From CAISDA01 sp050258555 (GTDB lineage Bacteria > Bacteroidota > Ignavibacteria > UBA10030 > UBA8401), in the NCBI GenBank assembly GCA_050258555.1, contig JBLMZA010000129.1, positions 44,653-108,652 of the forward strand: a stretch of DNA of 64,000 bases, in the 5' to 3' direction. Below the pieces are notes generated by a model. The model was not told the origin of the DNA and did no database searches. It saw only the letters and a list, made by a program, of their open reading frames with translations. Positions 24,571-33,798 of the stretch are shown here, in pieces (positions within the stretch are counted from its first letter, which is position 1; every line of letters begins with the position of its first letter). The position numbers and the translations under genes are program-made.

Positions 24571-26013
24571 ATGGACAAAATCGTGTCCCTGGCCAAGCGC
24601 CGGGGCTTTGTCTTCCAGTCCAGTGAAATTTACGGCGGCCTCAACGGCTGCTGGGATTACGGCCCGCTCGGCGTCGAGATGCTCAACAACCTCAAGCAGG
24701 CCTGGTGGCGCTCCATGACATTCCGCGACGACGTCGAAGGCGTCGATGCGTCGATCCTCATGCACCCGCGCGTGTGGGAGGCGTCGGGACATGTGGCGAA
24801 CTTCACCGATCCGATGGTCGACTGCAAGCAGTGCAAGAGCCGCTACAGAGTCGACGTGCTGCTGGAAGAGACCTCGCTCAAGAAGAAGAAAGAAATCCTC
24901 CGCGCACTCGATCCCGAACGCTTCAAGGGACAGTTGGCCGACCAGACGGTCGCAGACGAGTTTGCCGCGCGCACAAGCGATGAGGACACCGCCGCGCACA
25001 TCATCCAGGACCTCATGACGTGCCCCACGTGCGGATCGAAGAACGCCTTCACCGCCGCGCGCCAGTTCAATCTCATGTTCAAGACGTTCGTCGGCCCTGT
25101 CGAGGATACGAACAACGTCGTCTATCTGCGCCCCGAAACGGCCCAGGGCATCTTCGTCAATTTCCTGAACGTGCAGTCGGCATCGCGCCAGAAGCTGCCC
25201 TTCGGCATCGCGCAGATCGGCAAGGCCTTCCGCAACGAGATCAACACGAAGAACTTCCTTTTCCGCACGCGCGAATTCGAGCAGATGGAGATGCAGTATT
25301 TCGTGAAGCCGGGCGAAGAGGACAAGTATTTCGAGTATTGGCGCGAGCAGCGCATGAAATGGTTCGTCGATCTCGGCATGAAGCCCGAGAATCTCCAGTG
25401 GCACAAGCACGAGAAGCTGGCGCATTACGCCAAGGCCGCCTACGATATCGAGTTCAACTTCCCGTTCGGCTGGGGCGAGATCGAAGGCATCCACTCGCGC
25501 ACCAATTTCGACCTCTCGCGCCACGAGGAATTTTCGGGCAAGAGCATGCGCTACTTCGACGACCAGACGAAGGAGAAGTTCGTGCCGTTCGTGATCGAAA
25601 CCTCCGCCGGGGCCAGCCGCTCGTTCATGGCCTTTCTGGCCGCGGCCTACGACGAGGAACTCGCGCCGACCGGCTCGGGCGGCGAAGAGCAGCGCGTCGT
25701 ATTGCGGCTGCATCCGAAGCTTGCGCCGATGAAGGCCGCCGTGCTGCCTTTGGTCAACCGCGACGGCATGGATGACATCGGCAAAAAGCTCGCATCCGAT
25801 CTTCAGAATTCGTTCCGTGTGTTTTACGACGACTCGGGCGCGGTCGGCCGCCGCTACCGGCGCCAGGATGAGATCGGCACGCCCTACTGCTTCACGATCG
25901 ATTCCGAAACGCTTGCCGACCAGACCGTGACCGTGCGCGAGCGCGACTCGATGCAGCAGGAGCGCATCGCTCTCGATCGCGTGAAGGCGTATCTGGCCGA
26001 ACGCATCGTTTGA
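24571..26013 (+). CDS. glyQS: Glycyl-tRNA synthetase, dimeric (alpha2) type
   Basis: Class II aminoacyl-tRNA synthetase charging tRNA-Gly, 480 residues. It begins KIVSLAKRRGFVFQSSEIYGG, has motif 2 around FRNEINTKNFLFRTREFEQMEM, and a catalytic GASRSFMAFL motif 3, then an anticodon-binding domain (LHPKLAPMKAAVLPLVN). Zinc-type CKQC and CPTC pairs sit in the insertion domain. Start choice is difficult: ATG 24571 (or GTG 24568) matches the family N-terminus but lacks an SD, whereas the only good SD (AAGGAG, 24531-24536) is spaced for an in-frame ATT at 24544. Confidence 0.95.
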   Translation: MDKIVSLAKRRGFVFQSSEIYGGLNGCWDYGPLGVEMLNNLKQAWWRSMTFRDDVEGVDASILMHPRVWEASGHVANFTDPMVDCKQCKSRYRVDVLLEETSLKKKKEILRALDPERFKGQLADQTVADEFAARTSDEDTAAHIIQDLMTCPTCGSKNAFTAARQFNLMFKTFVGPVEDTNNVVYLRPETAQGIFVNFLNVQSASRQKLPFGIAQIGKAFRNEINTKNFLFRTREFEQMEMQYFVKPGEEDKYFEYWREQRMKWFVDLGMKPENLQWHKHEKLAHYAKAAYDIEFNFPFGWGEIEGIHSRTNFDLSRHEEFSGKSMRYFDDQTKEKFVPFVIETSAGASRSFMAFLAAAYDEELAPTGSGGEEQRVVLRLHPKLAPMKAAVLPLVNRDGMDDIGKKLASDLQNSFRVFYDDSGAVGRRYRRQDEIGTPYCFTIDSETLADQTVTVRERDSMQQERIALDRVKAYLAERIV

Positions 26014-26051
26014 GCGCAGAGTAAACCAGACAGAAAGGGCGGATAGGACGT

Positions 26052-27008
26052 ATGACAGCCTCAGAGCTCTTTATCAATCCGAAGGAGGGCCGCCTTCGCG
26101 CCGCATGGCGCATGGCGATCTTCATCGCGGCATTCATGCTCCTGAACTCGGGGGTCTTTGCCGTGCTCATTCCGCTGTTGACGTCGGCGGGCATCGTGCG
26201 CTCGCGCGTTCTCTTTACGGTCATCACGTATCTTGTGGTGACCGTGGTGACCTGGGGCGTCTGCCGATGGATCGACCGGCGCCCGCTTCGCTCGGTGGGG
26301 CTCGGCTTCCATGACCGGACGCTTGTGGAACTCTCCCAGGGCCTTGCGCTGGGCGCGCTGATGATGGGCGTGATCTTTCTGGCGATCACGGCCTCCGGCA
26401 TGGCCGAATTCCACTGGAAGGATCTTTCCTGGACGCAGGCCGCGTGGATGGCCGCTGTCTCCTTCGCCGAGTTTGCGGCCGTGGCCTGGGGCGAAGAGCT
26501 GCTCTTTCGGGGCTATCTCTTTCAGACGCTGGCCGAAGGCACGACGCGCATCACGGCCGTCGCCGTCTTTGCCGTCTTCTTCGGCGTTGTGCATATGGGC
26601 AATCCGAATGTCACGTTTTTCTCGCTCGTCAATATCGCGATCGCCGGCGTGTGGCTCTCGGCGGCCTATTTCAAGACGCGGGGATTGTGGCTGCCGGTCG
26701 GCCTGCATTTTTCCTGGAATTTCTTCCAGAACCATGTGTTCTCGTTTCCCGTGAGCGGCATACAGATGTCGGAAACGCAGCTGGGCACCGTCACAGACCG
26801 CGGACCCGAATGGCTCACCGGCGGCGCCTTCGGACCCGAAGGCGGGGCCATCGCGACGGTGATGCTTCTTGCCGGCTCCGCCTTCATATGGTTTTCTCCG
26901 GCCATACGCCCCTCTGCCTGGGCGTGGGTGAAATGGCCGGCCCCCGGCGAAACGAAGACCGGCCAGGTGCTTCAAGGCGAGGCCGGAAGCAGTCCTGATG
27001 CGGTATGA
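26052..27008 (+). CDS. CPBP-family intramembrane metalloprotease (Abi/CAAX-like)
   Basis: A 318-residue polytopic membrane protein. The conserved glutamate pair and arginine of the CPBP domain are in WGEELLFRGYLFQTL, with the following histidine motif in AVFFGVVHMGNPN and the last in VGLHFSWNFFQN. These form the intramembrane active site described for Rce1-type proteases. Several hydrophobic helices flank the domain. Its substrates are unknown. It lies 38 bases after glyQS. Confidence 0.88.
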   Translation: MTASELFINPKEGRLRAAWRMAIFIAAFMLLNSGVFAVLIPLLTSAGIVRSRVLFTVITYLVVTVVTWGVCRWIDRRPLRSVGLGFHDRTLVELSQGLALGALMMGVIFLAITASGMAEFHWKDLSWTQAAWMAAVSFAEFAAVAWGEELLFRGYLFQTLAEGTTRITAVAVFAVFFGVVHMGNPNVTFFSLVNIAIAGVWLSAAYFKTRGLWLPVGLHFSWNFFQNHVFSFPVSGIQMSETQLGTVTDRGPEWLTGGAFGPEGGAIATVMLLAGSAFIWFSPAIRPSAWAWVKWPAPGETKTGQVLQGEAGSSPDAV

Positions 27009-27038
27009 TTTCTTTTTTCTGATGCAGACGTGGTTGAG

Positions 27039-28205
27039 ATGAACAGTGATGTACGAACATATGCGGGAATGATCCTCATGCTTGTGTGCTGGCTTTCACA
27101 GCCGGCGCACGCGCAGTGGATCACCGATCCTGATTACGAGGCGCACGCGCAGCGCGGGATCGCCGAAGTCTATAACCTCGAGTTCCAGAAGGCCGAGTCG
27201 GAGTTCCAGTACCTGATACAGAAATATCCGCATCATCCCTCGGGCAAATTCTTCCTGGCGATGGTCGACTGGGGACGCATCACGCTCGATATCGACAACG
27301 AATCGATGGATGAACGGTTCATCCAGAAACTGAACGATGTGATCGACATGTGCGACGACATGCTCGACCGCGACGAGAACGATGTGGCGGCGCTCTTTTT
27401 CAAGGGCGGCGCGCTCGGATTCCGCGGCCGGCTCTATGCGCACAGAGGGGCCTGGATGAAGGCCGCCAACGACGGGCGGCTGGCGCTGCCGATTGTGCAG
27501 CGGGCCTATAAGATCGCCCCGACCAATTACGACATCCTGCTCGGCATCGGCATCTACAACTATTACGCCGAGGTGATCCCGGAGCAGTATCCGGTCGTCA
27601 AGCCGGTGATGGTCTTCTTCCCGCCGGGCGACAGAAAGCGGGGCATCCGGCAGCTCGTGCAGGCCGGACTGCATGCGAAATACGCTTCGGCTGAAGCCAA
27701 TTATTTCCTCCTGCAGCTCTACTATACGTACGAGAAGCAGTACGACAAGGGAATCGAGATGGGGAAGATGCTCCTGGAGCGCTACCCGAAGAATGTGCTC
27801 GTGCACCGATACCTTGGACGGTGCTATGTGAGCCGCGCCCAGTGGCCTGAGACGCGCGCGGTGTTCAGCGAAATTCTCTCGCGCTGCAATAACGGATATA
27901 CAGGCTACAGCCCGAACACCAAGCGCGAGGCGCTCTATTACCTCGGCGTCAGCCAGATGAACCTGAACCAGCTGGATGATGCGCTCCGCGCCTTCTACCA
28001 GTGCGATGAACTCTGCCGGCAGATCGACGTGAAGAAGGAATCGGGGTACATGCCGCTGACCAATCTGAAGATCGGCATGATCTACGATCTTCAGTCGAAG
28101 CGTGCGCTTGCCCTGGAGCAGTACAGGAAAGTGCTGCAGATGGATGACTACGATAATTCGCGCGACCTGGCCGAACGCTACAGCCATTCGCCCTTCGTGC
28201 GGTAA
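27039..28205 (+). CDS. Secreted TPR-type protein of unknown function
   Basis: A 388-residue exported protein: signal peptide ending in PAHAQW, then TPR-like helical pairs (for example AESEFQYLIQKYPHHPSGKF and GIEMGKMLLERYPKNVLVHRYLG). No catalytic domain is visible. Relatives with this layout (signal peptide, WITDPDYEA start, TPRs) are common uncharacterised FCB proteins. It begins 30 bases after the CPBP gene; GTG 27030 is an alternative start three codons earlier. A short TG repeat follows the stop. Confidence 0.72.
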   Translation: MNSDVRTYAGMILMLVCWLSQPAHAQWITDPDYEAHAQRGIAEVYNLEFQKAESEFQYLIQKYPHHPSGKFFLAMVDWGRITLDIDNESMDERFIQKLNDVIDMCDDMLDRDENDVAALFFKGGALGFRGRLYAHRGAWMKAANDGRLALPIVQRAYKIAPTNYDILLGIGIYNYYAEVIPEQYPVVKPVMVFFPPGDRKRGIRQLVQAGLHAKYASAEANYFLLQLYYTYEKQYDKGIEMGKMLLERYPKNVLVHRYLGRCYVSRAQWPETRAVFSEILSRCNNGYTGYSPNTKREALYYLGVSQMNLNQLDDALRAFYQCDELCRQIDVKKESGYMPLTNLKIGMIYDLQSKRALALEQYRKVLQMDDYDNSRDLAERYSHSPFVR

Positions 28206-28260
28206 TGTGTGTGTGTGATACGATGCTTTCTCAACGAACAATCGTTCTATTAAACGCGCT

Positions 28261-29016
28261 ATGACTCAAACGCTCATCATTCTCCTTGCCGGAGTGCTCG
28301 CCTCCGCCGCCGAAATTGTCGGCGGAAGCCTCGTGGTCTTCAGAAGCACGATGCCGAAAAAAGTCCAGGAATACCTGCTGGCGCTCGGCGCCGGATTTCT
28401 GCTGGCACTCGTGATCGTGGAACTGATTCCGGAAAGCATCGAGGGCATCGGACAGAGCGCACCCATCTGGATCCTTTTGGGCTTTTCGGTCATCCATCTT
28501 GTCGAGCATACGATCGTGGGACATCTGCATTTCGGAGAGGAGACGCATCACGATGTGATGGTCTCGAAAGTGGCGAGCTATTCGGCGTTCGGCGGACTCT
28601 TCATACACGCCTTTTTCGACGGGCTGGCGATTTCGGCGGGCATGTTCTACAATTTCGAGCTCGGGCTCATGATCTTCTTCGCCATATTGCTCCACAAATT
28701 CCCCGAGGGGCTTACCATCGCCTCGATCATGCTTGCCGCGCGTCATCCGAAAAAAACGGCGCTCTGGGCTTCGGCCGGCATCGGCATCAGCACGATGATC
28801 GGCATCCTCATGATCTTCTTCCTGAAGAATGTGGACGCCCAGATTACAGGCTTCGCCTTCGCGTTTTCGGCCGGATCGGCGCTCTATGTGGGGGCGAGCG
28901 ACCTGATTCCCGAGATCAACCATTCGCATCACCGCGTGATCCCGGTCTTCGTCTTCGTGGGCATGCTCTTGTTTTATCTGAGCGCCGCGCTCATCAAGGT
29001 GCTTGTGGGCGTCTGA
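28261..29016 (+). CDS. ZIP-family divalent metal transporter
   Basis: A 251-residue inner-membrane transporter with about eight hydrophobic helices. The two metal-site helices are evident: FIHAFFDGLAISAGM (HxxxD) and ILLHKFPEGLTIASI (HxxPEG), the ZIP signature. A histidine-containing loop (HLHFGEETHHD) sits between helices, typical of ZIP proteins. Zinc, iron or manganese import is likely; the metal is not identifiable. It is convergent with porQ, only 12 bases apart. Confidence 0.9.
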   Translation: MTQTLIILLAGVLASAAEIVGGSLVVFRSTMPKKVQEYLLALGAGFLLALVIVELIPESIEGIGQSAPIWILLGFSVIHLVEHTIVGHLHFGEETHHDVMVSKVASYSAFGGLFIHAFFDGLAISAGMFYNFELGLMIFFAILLHKFPEGLTIASIMLAARHPKKTALWASAGIGISTMIGILMIFFLKNVDAQITGFAFAFSAGSALYVGASDLIPEINHSHHRVIPVFVFVGMLLFYLSAALIKVLVGV

Positions 29017-29028
29017 GGCTCGTTTTGC

Positions 29029-29973
29029 TCAGAGCAGGAGGCCGAGCGTGATGCGGTTGATGGCGCCGATCTCTCCGAGCGACGAGTAGGCGTAGTCGAA
29101 CCGGAATTTCTCGAGCACCAGTCCCGCGCCGAATGACAGTCCCGCCATGCCGGCCGATGTGCCGATTTTCAATTCCTTCCTCCGCTCGTTGCTGTACCCG
29201 GCCCGGAAGCGGACCGCCTTGCCAAGCTGCAGCTCGGCGCCGAGCGTGAAGGCCTTGAAATGCCCGATGAACGAATCCTGCTTGTCGGTGAGCTTGTGGA
29301 AGTTGAGGCTCAGGAGCAGGGGCAGATGCTGCGGCTTGACCGTGCCCCCAATGGAAAGATCCAAGGGAAGGTCTTCTTTCGTGCCGGCATAGGTCGAGAG
29401 CTGCGTGCCGAGATTGGAGAGACTGGCGCCGAATGAGATCGGATTGGAGCCGGGAATGACATAGACCATGCCGAGATCGGCGCCGAGCGCGGTCGATGAA
29501 TAGTCGGCAAGCGAGGAGAAGATGAATTTCACGGCGGCGCCGTAGTACAGGTTCTCCTCGAGCTGCCGCGCCGCGGCAATCGAAAGCGCCAGATCGTGCG
29601 CGCTGAATGTGCCGAGCGTGGTTCCCTTGCTGTCGGTTTCATCCATCGTGCCGTAGCTGTAATATTGCACGCCGGCCTGCATCATGCCGACACCCTCGAC
29701 CGATTGCTCATAGGAGGCGAATCCCGAGTTGATGTCGAGAAGGTGACGCGCGTAGCCGAACTGCGCCTGCGTCTGCGTCACGGTGGCAAGCGTGGCCGGA
29801 TTGTAGAAGACGGCCGACGGATCCTCCGTCACGGACACGAAGCTTCCGCCCATGGCGGCCGCACGCGCGCTCACGTCATTGCGCAGAAATTCGAACGTCG
29901 TGGTCTGTGCCTTCACGGCTCCCGATGCCAGAAGAAGACAGCAGAAGATGATGCAGTGCTTTCGGAAACGCAT
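29029..29973 (-). CDS. porQ: PorQ-like type IX secretion system protein
   Basis: A 314-residue outer-membrane beta-barrel-like protein with a signal peptide ending GAVKAQ. The mature N-terminus TFEFLRNDVSARAAAMGGSF followed by EDPSAVFYNPATL is the PorQ/PorV pattern of the FadL-like family used in type IX secretion. PorQ and PorV help process and attach exported proteins bearing a C-terminal sorting domain, such as the glycosidase at 33795-35504. AAAGGAA lies upstream of the ATG at 29973; a longer frame to 30180 lacks a signal peptide at its start and is rejected. No other T9SS genes are in the window. Confidence 0.82.
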   Translation of the reverse strand: MRFRKHCIIFCCLLLASGAVKAQTTTFEFLRNDVSARAAAMGGSFVSVTEDPSAVFYNPATLATVTQTQAQFGYARHLLDINSGFASYEQSVEGVGMMQAGVQYYSYGTMDETDSKGTTLGTFSAHDLALSIAAARQLEENLYYGAAVKFIFSSLADYSSTALGADLGMVYVIPGSNPISFGASLSNLGTQLSTYAGTKEDLPLDLSIGGTVKPQHLPLLLSLNFHKLTDKQDSFIGHFKAFTLGAELQLGKAVRFRAGYSNERRKELKIGTSAGMAGLSFGAGLVLEKFRFDYAYSSLGEIGAINRITLGLLL

Positions 29974-30124
29974 GCCTGTGGTATTCCTTTCGATATGGTC
30001 ATAGCCGGCTTTGTAAAAGTTACCATATTCGCCCCGGAAAAACAAGACGGCTTTCTTCTCAGTCAAATTATTTCTATTTTTTATCACGATCGGCTTTCCC
30101 ATCACCAGACACAGACAGGACGCG

Positions 30125-31840
30125 ATGAGGCAGTCTTTGCGCTTTTGTTTCTTCCGATATCCATTGATTCCCGCAGTCACGCTTCTATGGCTCCTCTCCG
30201 GCTGTGCCGGACAGCGCGCGCCCGAGGGCGGTCCCGTGGATACGGAGCCTCCCCAAATCGTCTCGGCCTATCCGGCCCCCAACACGGTGAACTTCAGGGA
30301 TCGCCGCATCGCGCTCGAATTCAGCGAGTATGTCGACCGCGCCTCGGTCGAAAAAGCGGTCTTCATCTCTCCCTACGTGGCCGATGTGGAGTATGAATGG
30401 AGCGGACACGAAGTCGAGATCGTCTTTCCTGAAGGACTGAAAGCCAACACGACATACGTCCTGACGCTCGGCACCGACGTCGTGGACATGCACAACCGCA
30501 ACCGCATGGCGAGCGCCTTCACGCTTGCCTTCTCGACCGGACCCGCGATCGACCGCGGAGCGATCGCCGGACGCGTCGTCGATCCGAAATCGGAAGGCGT
30601 CATGCTCTTTGCCTACCGGCTCGACGAGATCAACGCCGACACGCTCAATCCGGAGAAGACTTCCCCCGACTACATCACGCAGACGGGCACACTCGGCACA
30701 TACGGACTCTCGCATCTCAGGCTGGGCACATACCGCGTTCTTGCCGTGCGCGATGAGTACCGCGATCTGCTCTATACGCCGGAAGTCGATGCGGCGGGCG
30801 CCCTGACGCACGATCTCAGGCTTTCGGAAGCCGATACGCTCGCTTCCGGCTGCGATTTCACGCTCGCCCTCGAAGACACGTCTTCTCCCAGACTGTTGTC
30901 TGTCGAAGCGCGCGACAAGCGCCATCTTGTGCTCCGCTTCAGCGAGCCGCTTGATACCGCCTTGTCGCATCCGCTGGTGACGGCCCTGGATACCTCAAGC
31001 GGGCGCCCGCTCGAAGTGACGCACGCATTCATCGAGGATGCCGCATCGCCTGTCGCCGTCGTTGCCCGCACCGAAAGCCAGGAGACCGGAGCGTCCTACC
31101 GCGTCACGGTCGCCGCGGTGTTCGACCGGGCGGGGCATCCGATCAGGCCCGGATTCAATACGCTTGGTGTTGCCGCATCGGAGCGGCCCGATACGCTTTC
31201 GCCCGCTCTCATTTCGGGCACGCTGCGCGATACGATGCAAGCCATTGGCACCGATGCGCGCTTCCGCTTCGACTTTTCGGATATCCTTTCGGGTTCGATC
31301 CTTCATGCCTTCCGCTTCCGCCTGGGCGATTCGACGGATGCGCCCTTCAGGCTCGAACCGACGACCGCAGGATCCGGCATCGTGCTTGTTCCCCAGTCGA
31401 CGCTTCGCCAGAAATCGCGCTACACGATCCGCCTTCGGATGGATTCCGTGCGAAGCCTCTCGGGTTCGGCGCTCAAAGACAGCGTGCGAATTTTCCGCTA
31501 TACGACAATCGATCCGGAAAATTTCAGCTCGATCGAAGGGCGTGTCGAAGCGTCCGCACTGAGTGACACCTCGCTCACGATTCTTGAAGCCTACCAGACC
31601 AAAGCCGATAAAATCGTATCCGCACCCGCCCGCGTGAGCGTGAAGAAGGATCGTTCATTCATCTTTCCGATGCTGGGGGAAGGAAATTACGGATTGCGCG
31701 CCTTCAGCGACTATAACCGCAATGGCAGGCTCGATGCGGGCCGTGTCTATCCGTTCATGCCGAGCGAGCCGTTTGTGGTCGGACGCGACACGGTGAAGCT
31801 GCGGGCGCGATGGCCGGTTGAAGGCGTGCTTGTGCGCTGA
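30125..31840 (+). CDS. Ig-like-domain lipoprotein (Big_5/SbsA_Ig type)
   Basis: A 571-residue lipoprotein. The signal peptide ends in LLSGC, then GQRAPEGGPVDTEPPQIVSAYPAPNTVNF starts the Ig-like Big_5 module (about residues 40-140) characterised by LEFSEYVDR and FPEGLKANTTYVLTL. A second Big_5-like segment follows (around LLSVEARDKRHLVLRFSEPLD), and the C-terminus has a beta-sandwich with SDYNRNGRLDAG, resembling carboxypeptidase-regulatory or transthyretin-like folds. Common in FCB genomes, role unknown, probably envelope-associated. Divergent from porQ with 151 bases between. Confidence 0.75.
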   Translation: MRQSLRFCFFRYPLIPAVTLLWLLSGCAGQRAPEGGPVDTEPPQIVSAYPAPNTVNFRDRRIALEFSEYVDRASVEKAVFISPYVADVEYEWSGHEVEIVFPEGLKANTTYVLTLGTDVVDMHNRNRMASAFTLAFSTGPAIDRGAIAGRVVDPKSEGVMLFAYRLDEINADTLNPEKTSPDYITQTGTLGTYGLSHLRLGTYRVLAVRDEYRDLLYTPEVDAAGALTHDLRLSEADTLASGCDFTLALEDTSSPRLLSVEARDKRHLVLRFSEPLDTALSHPLVTALDTSSGRPLEVTHAFIEDAASPVAVVARTESQETGASYRVTVAAVFDRAGHPIRPGFNTLGVAASERPDTLSPALISGTLRDTMQAIGTDARFRFDFSDILSGSILHAFRFRLGDSTDAPFRLEPTTAGSGIVLVPQSTLRQKSRYTIRLRMDSVRSLSGSALKDSVRIFRYTTIDPENFSSIEGRVEASALSDTSLTILEAYQTKADKIVSAPARVSVKKDRSFIFPMLGEGNYGLRAFSDYNRNGRLDAGRVYPFMPSEPFVVGRDTVKLRARWPVEGVLVR

Positions 31841-31881
31841 ACATTGCGCGCTGTAGAAACGCCGCCTTCCTCTTTTCAGCG

Positions 31882-32460
31882 TCAGCGCGCCAGTGTGGAA
31901 TCGATGGGCTGGGCCAGGGGCATGCGCGGGGGAAGGTGCAGCACGACTTTATCGGGCACGAGCCAGGCATTCGGAAATCCTTTTTGCTGGATCTCCTCGA
32001 GCGCGCGTTTGGCCTCGATGCGCGTTCCGAAATCGCCGATTCTCACCTTGTATGTCGGCGCATCATACAGCACGTAGACCCACCAGGTGTCGAACAATTC
32101 AAGCAGCGTCGTGCGCATGGAAGAGGATTCCTCGAAGCTGTTCGTGTTCATGACCTGTATGCGGAACCCCTGTGTGGTTTCGGGCTGCGCGCTTGTCAAG
32201 CCGGAGCTCGTCATGAGATCGGCTTGTGAGGTGTCCGATGCGATTGCAGGAATCGGCGCGTCATAGGTCGACGGCCGGAACGATTTCTCAAACAAGAGCA
32301 GACGCTGCCTGCGAAGAGAGAGCGAATCGGATGCGCCGGCGGCGCGTGCCTGCGCCATCATCGGCGACGATGCGACGGAGGACACAAGCGACAGCGCCGA
32401 GGCAAGGATGACCGCTCCGGCAAGCCAGAGCGTGATTACTCGGTGATGCGTACGACCCAT
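31882..32460 (-). CDS. SPOR-domain protein with N-terminal membrane anchor
   Basis: A 192-residue protein with an N-terminal hydrophobic segment (about residues 9-28, ITLWLAGAVILASALSLVSS) and a C-terminal SPOR-like domain (about 115-180; GFRIQVMNTNSFEESSS, APTYKVRIGDFGTRIEAKRALEEIQ). SPOR domains bind septal peptidoglycan lacking stem peptides. It overlaps the preceding SPOR lipoprotein gene by 25 bases, suggesting co-translation and related roles in cell division or wall remodelling. It is the last gene of the long minus-strand run and converges with the Ig-like lipoprotein. Confidence 0.72.
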   Translation of the reverse strand: MGRTHHRVITLWLAGAVILASALSLVSSVASSPMMAQARAAGASDSLSLRRQRLLLFEKSFRPSTYDAPIPAIASDTSQADLMTSSGLTSAQPETTQGFRIQVMNTNSFEESSSMRTTLLELFDTWWVYVLYDAPTYKVRIGDFGTRIEAKRALEEIQQKGFPNAWLVPDKVVLHLPPRMPLAQPIDSTLAR

Positions 32461-32972
32461 GCCGTTTTATACTCCCGCGGATATTTTTTTCTGATCGATG
32501 CGGCAAAGCGCCGCGCTTCCCCTTGTGTTGCAAATTCTCCGATTGTGACGCGGTAGAGCTTCAAGGCCTCATCGAAGTGCTGGGCCGCGGGGCGCTTCGT
32601 GCGCCTGGCCAGGCGGGCTTTCGCCCGGGCGGCATTGGCTTCCTCGCGGAACGCGCCGATCTGGACGGCGAAGAGCGTCTGTGCGCGCGGCGTGCGCGGC
32701 TGAAGCGCGAGCGCCGAAGGCTCGGGACGATGGTCGTGCTTGGCCGATTCGACTTCGATCGTGTCTTCTTTGGTGGTGAATCCCTGCCGGGTTGTCTGCG
32801 CCGGCGTCTGCGGTCTGTGCGCCGGCGCCTGCATGGTGGTGTCCGGTCGCGCAGCAGCGGCAGTCTGCCCGTCTGTTTCATCGCTTCCAAGCTCGCCCGA
32901 TGCCGTGCATCCGGCCAGCAGCGCGCTCACGATGAATGCGCATGCATTGCGAAGCAGCGTGTGTGAATTCAT
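32436..32972 (-). CDS. SPOR-domain lipoprotein
   Basis: A 178-residue lipoprotein: signal peptide with the lipobox ALLAGC, a low-complexity linker rich in Pro, Thr, Ala and Gln (about residues 25-90), and a C-terminal SPOR domain (about 98-178) containing TLFAVQIGAFREEANAARAKA and LYRVTIGEFATQGEARRFAASIRKKYP. Expected location is the periplasmic face with binding to denuded glycan at the septum. AAAGAGA precedes the start. It sits 46 bases downstream of deoC. Confidence 0.85.
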   Translation of the reverse strand: MNSHTLLRNACAFIVSALLAGCTASGELGSDETDGQTAAAARPDTTMQAPAHRPQTPAQTTRQGFTTKEDTIEVESAKHDHRPEPSALALQPRTPRAQTLFAVQIGAFREEANAARAKARLARRTKRPAAQHFDEALKLYRVTIGEFATQGEARRFAASIRKKYPREYKTAWVVRITE

Positions 32973-33018
32973 GACAATCTCTTTCTTCCGTCTCCGGAGT
33001 GGTGAGAAGGGCGCGCGC

Positions 33019-33798
33019 TTACCGCGTCTGGGCTCCCTCGATGATGGCGATGCTGGCGCTGGCGCCGATGCGCGATGCGCCGGCTTCGACCATCGCGATG
33101 GCGTCGGCGGTCGTGCGGATGCCTCCCGAAGCCTTGACGCCGAGCGCGGAGCCGACCGTGCGGCGCATGAGTGTGATGTCGGATGCCGTGGCGCCGCCGG
33201 TGGAAAATCCGGTCGAGGTCTTCACATAGTCCGCCTGGGCCTTCTTGGCAAGCACGCAGGCCTTCATCTTTTCCTCATCGGAAAGAAGGCACGTCTCGAT
33301 GATCACCTTCAGGAGTCCCCCCGCCCTGTGCGTCACCGATGCCACGGCCGCGATGTCGGCAAGCGTATAGGCATAGGCGCCCGATTTGAAGAGCCCGATC
33401 TGTATCACCATGTCGATTTCCCGGGCGCCGTCGCGCAGCGCCTGCTCGGCCTCGCAGGCCTTCGATGCCGTGCTTGTGGCGCCCAGGGGAAAGCCCACGA
33501 CCGTGCAGACGGGCACGCCCGAGCCTTCCAGCAGCTCACGGCATAAGGAAACATAGGCGGCATTGACGCAGACCGAGGCGAAACGGTGCTCCCGCGCTTC
33601 CGTGCAGAGCGCGGTGATCTGTCCGGGCGTTGCCTCCGCTTTCAGTATCGTGTGATCGATCATGCCTGCAAGCGGAACGATCGGGGCCGGCAGCCGGACC
33701 TCTTCCAGCGGATTCTCATCGTGCGTGCCCGCGACGCGGGCGAATTCCTGATCGGCAAAAAGAGCGCGATAGCGCCCGGCAAATTCCTGTGTGTTCAT
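33019..33798 (-). CDS. deoC: Deoxyribose-phosphate aldolase
   Basis: Class I aldolase of 259 residues that cleaves 2-deoxyribose-5-phosphate to glyceraldehyde-3-phosphate and acetaldehyde (deoxynucleoside catabolism). Key motifs are GMIDHTILKAEAT, CTVVGFPLGA, the lysine-bearing EIDMVIQIG and the Schiff-base lysine in DYVKTSTGFSTGGAT, then VKASGGIRT. Its ATG overlaps the stop of the glycosidase gene by 4 bases (ATGA), implying translational coupling. A longer frame to 33888 runs into that gene and is rejected. Confidence 0.94.
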   Translation of the reverse strand: MNTQEFAGRYRALFADQEFARVAGTHDENPLEEVRLPAPIVPLAGMIDHTILKAEATPGQITALCTEAREHRFASVCVNAAYVSLCRELLEGSGVPVCTVVGFPLGATSTASKACEAEQALRDGAREIDMVIQIGLFKSGAYAYTLADIAAVASVTHRAGGLLKVIIETCLLSDEEKMKACVLAKKAQADYVKTSTGFSTGGATASDITLMRRTVGSALGVKASGGIRTTADAIAMVEAGASRIGASASIAIIEGAQTR

